64,000 nt of DNA, taken from positions 62,001 to 126,000 of the forward strand of contig CAUACA010000003.1 in the NCBI GenBank assembly GCA_958427355.1. The letters are read 5' to 3'. Shown piece by piece: positions 49,592 to 58,490 of the stretch (positions within the stretch are counted from its first letter, which is position 1; every line of letters begins with the position of its first letter). The notes under the pieces were generated by a model. That model ran no database searches. It was not told where the DNA came from and worked only from the letters and a program-made list of their open reading frames with translations. The translations under genes were made by a program, and so were the position numbers. Source of the stretch: an uncultured Collinsella sp. GTDB taxonomy: Bacteria > Actinomycetota > Coriobacteriia > Coriobacteriales > Coriobacteriaceae.

Positions 49592-50374
49592 TTAGCGGGC
49601 GCGGGGTGTGCCGGCGCTCAGATGATTGATAAGACTTGCCTGGTAGGCGGCGCCAAAGCCGTTGTCGATATTGACGACCGAAACGCCGCTGGCACAGGAG
49701 TTGAGCATGGCGAGCAGCGCGGCTACGCCACCAAAACTTGCGCCGTAGCCAACGCTGGTGGGAACGGCGATGACCGGACAGCTCACCAGACCGCCGATAA
49801 CGCTCGCCAGCGCGCCCTCCATGCCGGCGATGGCGATGACCACCTGCGCCTGGGCAAGTTCCTCGGCATGCGCGAGCAGGCGGTGCAGGCCGGCGACACC
49901 TACGTCGTAGAGGCGGTCGACCTCGTTGCCATAGAACTCGGCCGTCAACGCGGCTTCTTCGGCGACGGGTAAGTCGCTCGTGCCGGCGCAGGCGACGACG
50001 ATGCGTCCGTTGCCGGTAGGGGAGGGCTTGCCGCCCACGAGGGCGAGCTGCGCGTCCGGGACATATCCCAGGTCAATGCCGTTGCCGAGAAGCTCAGCGG
50101 TGCGCGCGGCTTTTTCGGCATCCAGGCGCGTGACCAGGATACGTTCCTGGCCGGCATCGCGCAGCGCTTCGATAATGGCGGTAATCTGCTCGGCGGTTTT
50201 ACCGGCACCGTAGACAACCTCGCCGGCTCCCTGGCGCACTCCGCGCGAAAGATCGAGCTGCGCAAAACCCAGATCGGCGGTCGGCGCCGTCTGGATACGC
50301 GTGAGGGCGACTGCCGGAGTGACTGCTCCGCCGGCAACATCGCTCAGCAGCTGCTCTAGGTCTCGCTTATCCAT
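49592..50374 (-). CDS. larB: LarB, pyridinium carboxylase of nickel-pincer biosynthesis
   Basis: The 260-residue protein carboxylates nicotinic acid adenine dinucleotide in the first step to the LarA cofactor. Its C-terminal half resembles AIR carboxylase (PurE): VVACAGTSDLPVAEEAALTAEFYG, VIAIAGMEGALASVIGGLVSCPVIAVPTSVGYG and a last NIDNGFGAA. The N-terminal domain has LGFAQLDLSRGVRQGAGEVVYGAGKT. ATG 50374 follows AAGGGAA. It starts the larB-larC-tetR operon and is divergent in regulation from larA, which lies in convergent orientation. Confidence 0.92.
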   Translation of the reverse strand: MDKRDLEQLLSDVAGGAVTPAVALTRIQTAPTADLGFAQLDLSRGVRQGAGEVVYGAGKTAEQITAIIEALRDAGQERILVTRLDAEKAARTAELLGNGIDLGYVPDAQLALVGGKPSPTGNGRIVVACAGTSDLPVAEEAALTAEFYGNEVDRLYDVGVAGLHRLLAHAEELAQAQVVIAIAGMEGALASVIGGLVSCPVIAVPTSVGYGASFGGVAALLAMLNSCASGVSVVNIDNGFGAAYQASLINHLSAGTPRAR

Positions 50375-50418
50375 ATATGTTCCCTTCGACGGCGCAAAGT
50401 CTAGCACTCAAAGGGTAT

Positions 50419-50452
50419 GTTTCCGAACACTAAGACAAAATTGTTCGGAAAC
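50419..50452 (-). promoter_or_regulatory. Inverted repeat upstream of larB, candidate TetR operator
   Basis: GTTTCCGAACA (50419-50429) and TGTTCGGAAAC (50442-50452) are perfect 11-bp arms with a 12-base spacer. It lies 45 bases before larB on the minus strand with TTGTCT and TACCCT as weak promoter boxes. No T-run follows on the minus strand, so it is not a clear serB terminator. Confidence 0.5.
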
Positions 50453-50488
50453 TATAGGACAGACTGATTCAATTGTTAGATGGATCGA

Positions 50489-51124
50489 CTAGTCACGCAG
50501 GATGATGTCCATGGCGAGCATCAGGTTGCGCTCGTCGATGGCAAACGGGGCGGCTTCGCGCGTCTTGGGCTTGGCGCAAAATGCGATGCCCGTGCCCGCG
50601 GCCTGAATCATGGGGATATCGTTGGCGCCGTCGCCGATCGCGACGGTATGGGCCATGTCGACACCGCACTCAACTGCCCAGTCCAGCAGCCGGATGAGCT
50701 TGGACTCCTTGGTCACGATGTCTGCCGCCAGCTTGCCCGTGAGCTTGCCGTCTACGACCTCCAGGCGGTTGGCCAGGCAAAAATCGATGCCCGCGGCGGC
50801 CACGATCTTATCGGCGACCTCGTGGAAGCCGCCGCTTACCACGCCGACCTTCCAGCCCTTGCTGTGCGCCGAGCGCACAAGCTCCAGCGCGCCGGGGGTA
50901 AACGTCACGCGCGCAAAGGTGCGCTCGAACACGCTCTCATCCAGGCCGGCAAGCAGCCCCACGCGCTCCTCGAGCGCCTGCTTAAAGTCAAGCTCGCCGC
51001 GCATGGCGCGCTCGGTGATCTGCGCTACCTGCTTGCCCACGCCGGCCTCCTCGCCCAACAGGTCGATGACCTCCTGGTTGATGAGCGTAGAGTCGATATC
51101 CATAACGATGAGGCGTGCAGTCAT
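50489..51124 (-). CDS. serB: Phosphoserine phosphatase
   Basis: The 211-residue HAD-type enzyme removes phosphate from phosphoserine in serine synthesis. Motifs are LIVMDIDSTLINQEVIDLL (nucleophile Asp; second Asp two residues on), VGVVSGGFHEVADKI (motif II Ser), Lys in KPKTREAA and DGANDIPMIQAAGTGIAFCAKP (motifs III and IV). It has no N-terminal ACT domain, unlike E. coli SerB. ATG at 51124 follows AGGAAAGGCCCGCC. It lies before larB on the same strand, with the operator-like repeat between. Confidence 0.93.
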   Translation of the reverse strand: MTARLIVMDIDSTLINQEVIDLLGEEAGVGKQVAQITERAMRGELDFKQALEERVGLLAGLDESVFERTFARVTFTPGALELVRSAHSKGWKVGVVSGGFHEVADKIVAAAGIDFCLANRLEVVDGKLTGKLAADIVTKESKLIRLLDWAVECGVDMAHTVAIGDGANDIPMIQAAGTGIAFCAKPKTREAAPFAIDERNLMLAMDIILRD

Positions 51125-51380
51125 GGCGGGCCTTTCCTAGTGCAGTTGTATTGGGGCACATTGTCGCACGCGGCGCGCCTTGGCGACGGCCACGGCGCAT
51201 CAATTGTTTCGTCTCCGTCAAGTCTTTGGGCATGAGCTACTTTTCCGCGGCACATCGACGCAGGTGCGATAAGATAGAACGCCATGTCCGGCTGCGCGGT
51301 TTACGCAGGCTGGGCAAATCTGTACGACGCCGCCCGGAACGACACGGGGCGGCACAGATCCATAAAGGAGGATCACTGGT

Positions 51381-53168
51381 ATGAGCCAGACCCGTCCCAT
51401 CGATGAGCATTCCATGCACACCCGTACCTGCGGCGAGCTTCGCTTCGAGAACGTGGGCGAAGAGGTCACCCTCACCGGTTGGGTGAGCCGTCGCCGCGAC
51501 CACGGCGGCCTTATCTTCTGCGACCTTCGCGACCGCGAGGGCATCACGCAGCTCACCTTTGACCCCGAGCACTCCGATGGCGATGCCTTTAAGATCGCCG
51601 AGACCATGCGTCCCGAGTGGCCCATCAAGATCCACGGCGTCGTGCGCGCCCGTGGCGAGGAGACCACCAACACCAAGCTCGCGACCGGCGAGATCGAGGT
51701 CCTGACCGACCACGCCGAAGTGCTCAACACGTCCGTCACCCCGCCGTTCCAGATCGAGGACGGCATCGAGACGAGCGAGGACACCCGCCTGCGCTATCGC
51801 TATCTGGACCTCCGTCGTCCCGAGATGATGGCCAACCTCAAGCTGCGCTCCGACTTTACCTTTGCCATTCGCGAGGCGCTGCACAACCGTGAGTTCATGG
51901 AGGTCGAGACGCCCTCCCTGTTCAAGTCCACGCCCGAGGGCGCCCGCGACTTCATCGTCCCCAGCCGCATCCAGCCGGGCAACTTCTACGCGCTGCCGCA
52001 GTCCCCGCAGCTTCTGAAGCAGCTGCTCATGGTCGGTGGCGTCGAGCGCTACTACCAGGTTGCCAAGTGCTTCCGCGACGAGGACCTGCGTGCCGACCGT
52101 CAGCCCGAGTTCACCCAGGTCGATATCGAGATGTCCTTCGTGGACCAGAACGATGTCATGAGCGCGCTCGAGGAGGTTCTTGCCGATGCTTTCGGCCGCA
52201 TGGGTGTCGAGATGCCCACGCCGCTGCGTCGCATGAACTACTGGGATGCCATGGACACCTATGGCTCCGATAAGCCCGATACCCGCTATGGCATGCACCT
52301 GGTCGACCTGACCGACATCTTTGCCAACTCCAAGTTCAAGGTCTTTGCGACTGCCGCAAACGAGGAGGGCTCTGTCGTCAAGGCCATCAACGCCAAGGGC
52401 GCCGGCGCCTGGGCACGTGCCAAGATCGATAAGCTTGCCGGCGTGGCCTCCACGTTTGGCGCCAAGGGCTTGGCCTGGATTGCCTTCCGCGAGGACGGCT
52501 CCATCAACAGCCCCATCGTCAAGTTCTTCTCGGACGAGGAGATGGCGGCTCTGCGCGAGCGCATGGACGTCGAGCCCGGCGACCTTGTGATGTTCGCCGC
52601 CGGCCCGCGCCTGCTCTCCGACGAGATCCTGGGCGGCATGCGTTCGCACATGGCCAATGCGCTCGAGATCAAGCGCGAGGGCCACGACTTCCTGTGGGTC
52701 GTCAACTTCCCGCTGTTCCATTGGGACGAGGATCGCAAAGCTTACGCTGCCGAGCACCAGCCCTTTACCCTGCCGACCGAGACCGACATCGCCAAGATCG
52801 AGGCCGATCCGCTGGCAGCCGGTTCTTGCACCTACGACTTTGTCATGGACGGCTTTGAGGCCGGCGGCGGCGGTATGCGTATCCACAACGCCGAGATGCA
52901 GATGTCCATGCTCAAGCTCCTGGGCTTTACCGAGGAGCGTGCCGAGTCTCAGTTCGGCTTCCTCATGGAGGCTCTCAAGTTTGGTGCGCCCCCGATGGGC
53001 GGTTTCGCTCTGGGCCTGGACCGCGTGTGCATGCTGCTCACCGGTTCCGACTCCATCCGCGACGTCATGGCGTTCCCCAAGACGGCCAGCGGCTCCGACC
53101 TCATGTCGGGCGCCCCGAGTGCCGTTAGTGGCGCCCAGCTCAAGGACGTCAGCCTGCGCCTGATGTAG
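51381..53168 (+). CDS. aspS: Aspartate--tRNA ligase
   Basis: The 595-residue class IIb synthetase has the N-terminal OB-fold (VTLTGWVSRRRDHGGLIFCDLRDREGITQ), motif 2 QVAKCFRDEDLRADRQPEFTQVDIEMSFV, the bacterial GAD insertion domain (about 290-410) and motif 3 APPMGGFALGLDRVCMLLTG. The ATG follows AAAGGAGGATCACTGGT. Divergent serB is 256 bases upstream. A good terminator follows. Confidence 0.95.
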   Translation: MSQTRPIDEHSMHTRTCGELRFENVGEEVTLTGWVSRRRDHGGLIFCDLRDREGITQLTFDPEHSDGDAFKIAETMRPEWPIKIHGVVRARGEETTNTKLATGEIEVLTDHAEVLNTSVTPPFQIEDGIETSEDTRLRYRYLDLRRPEMMANLKLRSDFTFAIREALHNREFMEVETPSLFKSTPEGARDFIVPSRIQPGNFYALPQSPQLLKQLLMVGGVERYYQVAKCFRDEDLRADRQPEFTQVDIEMSFVDQNDVMSALEEVLADAFGRMGVEMPTPLRRMNYWDAMDTYGSDKPDTRYGMHLVDLTDIFANSKFKVFATAANEEGSVVKAINAKGAGAWARAKIDKLAGVASTFGAKGLAWIAFREDGSINSPIVKFFSDEEMAALRERMDVEPGDLVMFAAGPRLLSDEILGGMRSHMANALEIKREGHDFLWVVNFPLFHWDEDRKAYAAEHQPFTLPTETDIAKIEADPLAAGSCTYDFVMDGFEAGGGGMRIHNAEMQMSMLKLLGFTEERAESQFGFLMEALKFGAPPMGGFALGLDRVCMLLTGSDSIRDVMAFPKTASGSDLMSGAPSAVSGAQLKDVSLRLM

Positions 53169-53193
53169 GCGAGCGGCTACATATTGCCCGCAA

Positions 53194-53226
53194 CGAGGGA
53201 AGGACGCGTGCCTTCCCTCGTTTTTT
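53194..53226 (+). terminator. Terminator after aspS
   Basis: CGAGGGAAGG pairs with CCTTCCCTCG around ACGCGTG and is followed by six Ts. Confidence 0.85.
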
Positions 53227-53304
53227 ATGTCGTAACGTCATGGTTTGGAGGCTTGCCGTCGTGCGCCGGGAAACTACAACCCGGAATCTGCGTCCAGAAC
53301 GGGT

Positions 53305-53468
53305 CGCGCTTTCCCAAAGGGGGTCCTCTGGGAAAGCGCGGCCCAGAATTCAGCAATATAATGGGGCACTGTTTCCGGTTGAGCTGTCTAACGGAAACTG
53401 TGCCCCAGAATGAGCGCTCAAAACGGGGCAGGCTTTCCGCAACAACTGTCTGGCAGAAAGCCTGCCCC
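53305..53468. repeat. Array of three hairpin modules
   Basis: Between aspS and lacI lie three hairpins: 53305-53316 with 53329-53340 (CGCGCTTTCCCA, 12 bp), 53363-53377 with 53392-53406 (GGGGCACTGTTTCCG, one mismatch in 15) and 53425-53437 with 53456-53468 (GGGGCAGGCTTTC, 13 bp). Each begins G-rich, ends CCC, and is followed by CAGAA or CAG. The whole 307-base gap holds no gene. Confidence 0.6.
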
Positions 53469-53475
53469 CAGTTTC

Positions 53476-54492
53476 TTATAGCGAGTCTCTCTGGATCAGC
53501 TGCATGTGCAACACGGAGGTGGTGGGCTCGGCACCCTTGATCATGTCGAGCGCAATGTTGGCGGCCATGTGTCCTTCTTCGCGCAGGGGCTGGCGGACGG
53601 TCGTGAGCGCGGGGACGCAGCGCGCCGCAATCTCGTGATCGTCGAAGCCGACGACAGAAACGTCCGCCGGAACGGATAGGCCTGCCTCGTTGAGTGCGGT
53701 GATGACGCCAGCCGCGATACGGTCCGATCCGCAGAGCACGCCATCGAAAGCAATCTCGCGCGCGAGGATCTGGTGCATGGCCTGATAGCCGTCTCCGCTG
53801 TTCCAGCCGGTATAGATAACGTTTGCGTCTGGGAGGTCTTCGCCCAAGACGGCGCGGTAGCCGCGCAGGCGGTCGACAACAGCGGGGTTGTCTTGCGGTC
53901 CCAACACGGCGACGATATCTTTGCGCCCGCGATCCTTCATGGCGAGTGCCGCAAAATGTCCGCCCTCTTCGTCGTCAGAGTAGACCGTCGAGAACACATC
54001 GCGATAGGGGTGGCCCTCGAGCTGGCCGCACAACACGGTGGGTACGCCCAGCTCGCGCAGCACCTCGAGCAGCTCGCTGCCTTTGTAGGGAGAGACGTCG
54101 ATCACGGCGTCGAACGAGCGGCGCTCAAAGTGCTCGCGTGCGCGGTTGCGCTCATGCGTAGAAGACGCCTGCAAGATAACGGGCAGATAGGACGACTCCG
54201 ACAGTTCCTCGGTAATGCCGCTCAAAAACTCGCTATAGGTGGGGTCGCTGAAGAGTTCACTCAGAGGCTCGGTCACGAGCACGGCGATGATTTCCGTGCG
54301 CCCGACAGCGAGCGCTCGGCCACGAGCGTTGGGGACAAAATTGACTTCCTTGGCCGCCGCGCGGACGCGCTTTTTGGTTTCCTCGCTAATGCGGGGCGAA
54401 TCGTTGAGGGCGCGCGATGCCGTGGAGCGCGACACGCCGGCAGCTGCGGCAACCTCGGCAAGCGTAGGTGCGGTGCGAACTGGTTGTGTCAT
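53476..54492 (-). CDS. LacI family transcriptional repressor
   Basis: The 338-residue regulator starts with the LacI-type helix-turn-helix TLAEVAAAAGVSRSTASRALNDSPRISEETKKRV and hinge helix (NARGRALAVGRTEII). A periplasmic-binding-like sugar domain follows (VLVTEPLSELF, GVLCGSDRIAAGVITALNEAGLSVPADVSVVGFDD). It probably binds the ACAACCGGTTGCAC sites upstream of lacZ and is released by a galactoside or related sugar. The gene is divergent from lacZ. Confidence 0.9.
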   Translation of the reverse strand: MTQPVRTAPTLAEVAAAAGVSRSTASRALNDSPRISEETKKRVRAAAKEVNFVPNARGRALAVGRTEIIAVLVTEPLSELFSDPTYSEFLSGITEELSESSYLPVILQASSTHERNRAREHFERRSFDAVIDVSPYKGSELLEVLRELGVPTVLCGQLEGHPYRDVFSTVYSDDEEGGHFAALAMKDRGRKDIVAVLGPQDNPAVVDRLRGYRAVLGEDLPDANVIYTGWNSGDGYQAMHQILAREIAFDGVLCGSDRIAAGVITALNEAGLSVPADVSVVGFDDHEIAARCVPALTTVRQPLREEGHMAANIALDMIKGAEPTTSVLHMQLIQRDSL

Positions 54493-54868
54493 GGCGTCTC
54501 CTGGAAAATGCGGTCGATGTTGTCACTGATACGGGCTAGTGCGGATACAGCTTACTATAGTGCGCCTGAACAGCGTTCATGATATCCGGTGACCGGTGTC
54601 GTTTTGCAACCAAGCCGAAATCGAATACGTCTCGTGTGGGTGAGATATCAGCGGGCGTGGAGGTTGCCTACGAGCTTAAGAACGATGTCTTGTGCTGAGT
54701 TTCGATACTCAGGGTGACATAAGTGTTGCGATTGTACAACCGGTTGCACCGTTAACCCGGCCAAATCGACCGTTCAGCGGACAACCGGTTGCACAGTTTT
54801 TTGCATCGCCCGTAAGATAAGGACAACCGGTTGCACAAGAATCACTACGATGATGAAGGAGCATCACC
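54493..54868. promoter_or_regulatory. lacI-lacZ intergenic control region
   Basis: Three identical operators ACAACCGGTTGCAC occur at 54736-54749, 54781-54794 and 54823-54836. TTGCAC (54789-54794, within the second operator) and TAAGAT (54813-54818) form a promoter with an 18-base spacer, and the third operator follows the -10 box directly. Binding at sites 2 and 3 would block the lacZ promoter, and site 1 could form a loop (spacings of 45 and 42 bases). The left part (54493-54730) holds no gene and no clear motif. Confidence 0.8.
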
Positions 54869-57800
54869 ATGGACGCCATTAACGATTGGGAAAACCAAGC
54901 GCTCACCCACAGGAACCGCCTGGCACCCCATGCGTACTTTATGGGTTACGAGACCGCCGATCTCGCTGCAACGTACAGCCGCGAGCTGTCGCGCGGGTTT
55001 GTCCAGCTGTCCGGCTCGTGGCAGTTCCGCCTCTTTGAGGGCCCCGCTGCCGTCTCCAACGAGGAACTCTCCACGTACAAGCCCGAGTGGGATCACGTGG
55101 AGGTTCCGCACCTGTGGCAGGTGGACGGCTATGGCAACCTTGCCTACACCGACGAGGGTTTCCCGTTCCCGGTTGATCAGCCGTTCGTTCCCTCCGACGA
55201 CCCCACGGGCGTCTACCAGCGCATCGTCAACCTTCCCGCCGTTCCTGCTGGCGCTCGCGAGATCATTCGCTTCGACGGCATCGAGAGCTATGGCGAGCTG
55301 TACGTCAACGGTCAGTATATCGGCATGACCAAGGGTTCGCGCCTGTCTGCCGAGTTCGACGTGACCGACGCGCTTGTCGAGGGCGACAACCTGTTTGCGG
55401 TCAAGGTCCTGCAGTACAGCGATGGCAGCTATATCGAGGACCAGGATATGTGGTGGGCCTCGGGCATCTTCCGCGATGTGTACCTTATGCAGCGTCCCGC
55501 CGCGCACCTGGTCGACTTTAGGTTCCGCACGCACCGCGAGGGCGATACCGCTCTGATTACGCTCGATACGGTTGCCGAGGGCTCTTCCCGCGTTGTGTTT
55601 ACGCTCAGCGATGGCGAGAACGTGGTAGCTGCGGGCGAGTGCGTCGACGGCCATGCCGAGTGCGGCGTGACCGATGCCCACTTCTGGAATCCCGAGGACC
55701 CCTTCCTCTACGACCTTACGTTTGAGGTCTACGACGGTGACCAGGTCAGCGAGTACGTCCCGCATCGCCAGGGTCTTGCCGAGGTGACGGTCGAGGGCAA
55801 TCATATCTACCTCAACGGCACTTACTTTAAGATGCATGGCGTCAACCGCCACGATCACGACGATCACAAGGGCCGCGCCGTGGGCCTCGATCGCATGCGC
55901 CGCGACCTGGAGCTCATGAAGCAGCACAACATCAACGCGGTGCGCACGTCCCACTACGCCAACGACCCGCGCTTTTACGAGCTGTGCGACGAGTATGGCA
56001 TCATGCTGGTCGCCGAGACCGATATGGAGAGCCACGGCTTCGAGAATATCGGCAATATCGCCCTGGTCACCGACGACCCGGCATGGGAGCCGGCCTACGT
56101 CGACCGCATTGAGCGCCTGGTGATGCAGGAGCGCAATCACGCCTGCATCATTATGTGGTCGATGGGCAACGAGAGCGGCTATGGCTGCAACATCCGCGCG
56201 ATGTACGCCAAGGCTCACGAGCTCGATGGTCGTCCGGTCCATTACGAGGAGGATCGCAACGCCGATACCGTCGACGTTATCTCCACCATGTACTCCCGCG
56301 TGTCGCAGATGAACGACTTTGGTGAGCATCCATTCCCCAAGCCGCGCATCAACTGCGAGTACGGTCACTCCATGGGCAACGGCCCCGGAGGCCTGTCCGA
56401 GTATCAGGAGGTCTTCGATCGCTGGGATTGCATCCAAGGCCAGTTTATCTGGGAATGGTGCGACCACGGTCTGGCTGCTGTGACCGAGGACGGCATTGCC
56501 TACGATATGTATGGTGGCGACAACGGCGATTACCCCAACAACAGCAACTTCTGCATCGATGGCATGGTGTTCCCCTGGCAGCAGCCGAGCCCGGGCCTTA
56601 CCGAGTACGGCCAGGTCATCTGCCCGGTTCGCATGGCTTATGACGCCGAGGCGGGCGAGCTGACTGTCACCAACAAGCGCTGGTTTACCACCCTCGAGGA
56701 TGTTTGCCTCTCGGCGGAGACCCTGGTGGACGGCGACGTGGTCTGCCGCAAGACGCTCATGCCCGGTGCGGTTGCCCCCGGCGAGTCCGTCCAGCTTCCG
56801 CTGGTGATTCGCGAGGTCGCGGTAGGCGAGACCCTACTGACTGTGCGCGCCTACACCATGGCCGCTCACGTCTGGTGCGAGCCGATGTTCCAGCTGGGCG
56901 CAAGCCAGTTTGCCATCGCAAACCATCCGGCGCCAGCCATCGCGGCTCCCACTCGTCCTGAGCTTACGGTCGAGGAGACCGAGCAGGAAATCCGCATTCG
57001 CTCCCTCAACGGCGAGCTGACCTTCAGCAAGGTAAACGGTACCGTGAGCGAGTGGAAGGCATCCGGCCGTGACGTCATGGCCTCTGGTCCCCAGGTTGGT
57101 TTTTGGCATCCGCTCGTCGACAACCACGCCCAGGAGTACGACTCCCTGTGGAAGGACAACTTCATTGATGTAATGCAGACGTCCACCCGCAAGGTTTTTT
57201 GGAAGCAGGACGGCAATGCGGTCGTCGTTACCGTGAGCCAACGTATTGCTCCTCCCGTCCGCGCGTTCGGCATGTGCGTCGAGCTTGTCTACACCGTGCT
57301 TCCGAGCGGTCGCGTCGACCTCAAGGTTTCCGGCGAGCCCTACGGCGACTATTCGGACATTATCCCGCGCATCGGCATCTCCTTTGAGGTTCCCGGTTGC
57401 GATCGTGCCGTCGAGTGGTATGGCCACGGCCCGGGCGAGAACTATCCGGACTCGCTGCGTGCCAACCCGGTCGGTCATTACCGCACTACGGTCGACGACA
57501 TGTTCACGCCCTACGTTATGCCTCAGGACTGTGCCAACCGCGAGGGTACCCGCTGGGTTGCCCTGCGCTCTAGCCACGGTGATGGCGTGCTGGTGACTCG
57601 TCCGGCCGACGCCGCTTCCAACCCGTTCTCGTTCTCGGCATGGCCCTATAGCTGCGAGGCTATTGATAATGCCAAGCACGTCTACGACCTTGTTCCGGGC
57701 GACACGGTCACGGTTAACATCAACGACCAGCTGCTCGGCCTTGGCTCGAACACTTGGGGTTCCGAGGTGCTCGATTCCTATCGCACCCGTTTTGAGAGCT

Positions 57801-57877
57801 TCAGCTTTGAGGTGTCCCTGCGACCGCTGACGTCTGCCGATTTGGCTCAGGCGCTGGCACCCATTAAGGAGGCATAA
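54869..57877 (+). CDS. lacZ: Beta-galactosidase (GH2, LacZ type)
   Basis: The 1002-residue enzyme hydrolyses lactose and other beta-galactosides in the cytoplasm; no signal peptide is present. The N-terminal sugar-binding domain includes VPHLWQVDGYGNLAYTDEGFPFP, the TIM barrel has HGVNRHDHDDHKG, the acid/base Glu435 in MWSMGNESGYG and the nucleophile Glu497 in NCEYGHSMGN. The C-terminal beta-sandwich (domain 5) has EWYGHGPGENYPDS. Length is near that of E. coli LacZ (1024). AAGGAGCATCACC precedes the ATG. It leads an operon with the EbgC-like gene and the APC permease. Confidence 0.95.
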   Translation: MDAINDWENQALTHRNRLAPHAYFMGYETADLAATYSRELSRGFVQLSGSWQFRLFEGPAAVSNEELSTYKPEWDHVEVPHLWQVDGYGNLAYTDEGFPFPVDQPFVPSDDPTGVYQRIVNLPAVPAGAREIIRFDGIESYGELYVNGQYIGMTKGSRLSAEFDVTDALVEGDNLFAVKVLQYSDGSYIEDQDMWWASGIFRDVYLMQRPAAHLVDFRFRTHREGDTALITLDTVAEGSSRVVFTLSDGENVVAAGECVDGHAECGVTDAHFWNPEDPFLYDLTFEVYDGDQVSEYVPHRQGLAEVTVEGNHIYLNGTYFKMHGVNRHDHDDHKGRAVGLDRMRRDLELMKQHNINAVRTSHYANDPRFYELCDEYGIMLVAETDMESHGFENIGNIALVTDDPAWEPAYVDRIERLVMQERNHACIIMWSMGNESGYGCNIRAMYAKAHELDGRPVHYEEDRNADTVDVISTMYSRVSQMNDFGEHPFPKPRINCEYGHSMGNGPGGLSEYQEVFDRWDCIQGQFIWEWCDHGLAAVTEDGIAYDMYGGDNGDYPNNSNFCIDGMVFPWQQPSPGLTEYGQVICPVRMAYDAEAGELTVTNKRWFTTLEDVCLSAETLVDGDVVCRKTLMPGAVAPGESVQLPLVIREVAVGETLLTVRAYTMAAHVWCEPMFQLGASQFAIANHPAPAIAAPTRPELTVEETEQEIRIRSLNGELTFSKVNGTVSEWKASGRDVMASGPQVGFWHPLVDNHAQEYDSLWKDNFIDVMQTSTRKVFWKQDGNAVVVTVSQRIAPPVRAFGMCVELVYTVLPSGRVDLKVSGEPYGDYSDIIPRIGISFEVPGCDRAVEWYGHGPGENYPDSLRANPVGHYRTTVDDMFTPYVMPQDCANREGTRWVALRSSHGDGVLVTRPADAASNPFSFSAWPYSCEAIDNAKHVYDLVPGDTVTVNINDQLLGLGSNTWGSEVLDSYRTRFESFSFEVSLRPLTSADLAQALAPIKEA

Positions 57878-57880
57878 GCC

Positions 57881-58336
57881 ATGCATGTCTTTAACTCGCG
57901 CGCCGATTTCGACGCTCAGATGAAGTCCGTCAAGAAGTGGATGCGTACCGGCCAGGCGCTCGACGGCGTTTCTGAACTGCAGCACGATGTGGCGTACTCC
58001 ATCGGCGACTCGCTGGTGTACTGGTGGGTCTATGCCCGCGAGGCCGCAACCGCCGACCTGGTCGGTCACCGTCGCTACCATGCCGTGCTCGCTCCGCTCG
58101 ACGGCGACCTGACCGTCGAGGTTGCCCCCAAGGCAGGCCTCACCTGCACCCGCGCTTACAGCGATATCGATGATCGCGAGCGCTTTGAGGGGGCGGGGGA
58201 GACCGTGACGATTCCCGCCGGCGGCGTTGCCGTCGTCGAAATTGACGAGGCCTACCGTGTCGTGGCCGATGCCGCGGATCCCCGCGTCGTGGTACTGCAC
58301 GTGACGGTCGAAGGTTATTCCTTCCCCAACAAGTAG
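57881..58336 (+). CDS. EbgC/YhcH-like beta-galactosidase accessory protein
   Basis: The 151-residue protein belongs to the EbgC/YhcH/YiaL (DUF386) family: a cupin-like beta-barrel. Motifs include GVSELQHDVAYSIGDSLVYWWVYAREA, ADLVGHRRYHAVLAPLDGDLTVEVA and RVVVLHVTVEGYSFP. In E. coli EbgC is the small subunit needed for full activity of the evolved beta-galactosidase EbgA. It starts three bases after the lacZ stop and is surely co-translated. It may be a subunit or an aldose-handling protein (mutarotase-like). Confidence 0.85.
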   Translation: MHVFNSRADFDAQMKSVKKWMRTGQALDGVSELQHDVAYSIGDSLVYWWVYAREAATADLVGHRRYHAVLAPLDGDLTVEVAPKAGLTCTRAYSDIDDRERFEGAGETVTIPAGGVAVVEIDEAYRVVADAADPRVVVLHVTVEGYSFPNK

Positions 58337-58490
58337 TATTCGTCCGCCTGGACGTTTGCTTCGCGCCGTTAAGGGGGGATGGCTTTGTTGACTCCCTTTT
58401 CCCCATTCCCCTTAGCAGGTGCGCCGTCCGTGTTTGCACTTGCAGCTCGGACGGGTTTAGATGACATTTAATAGATGATTGGGAGGGCTT

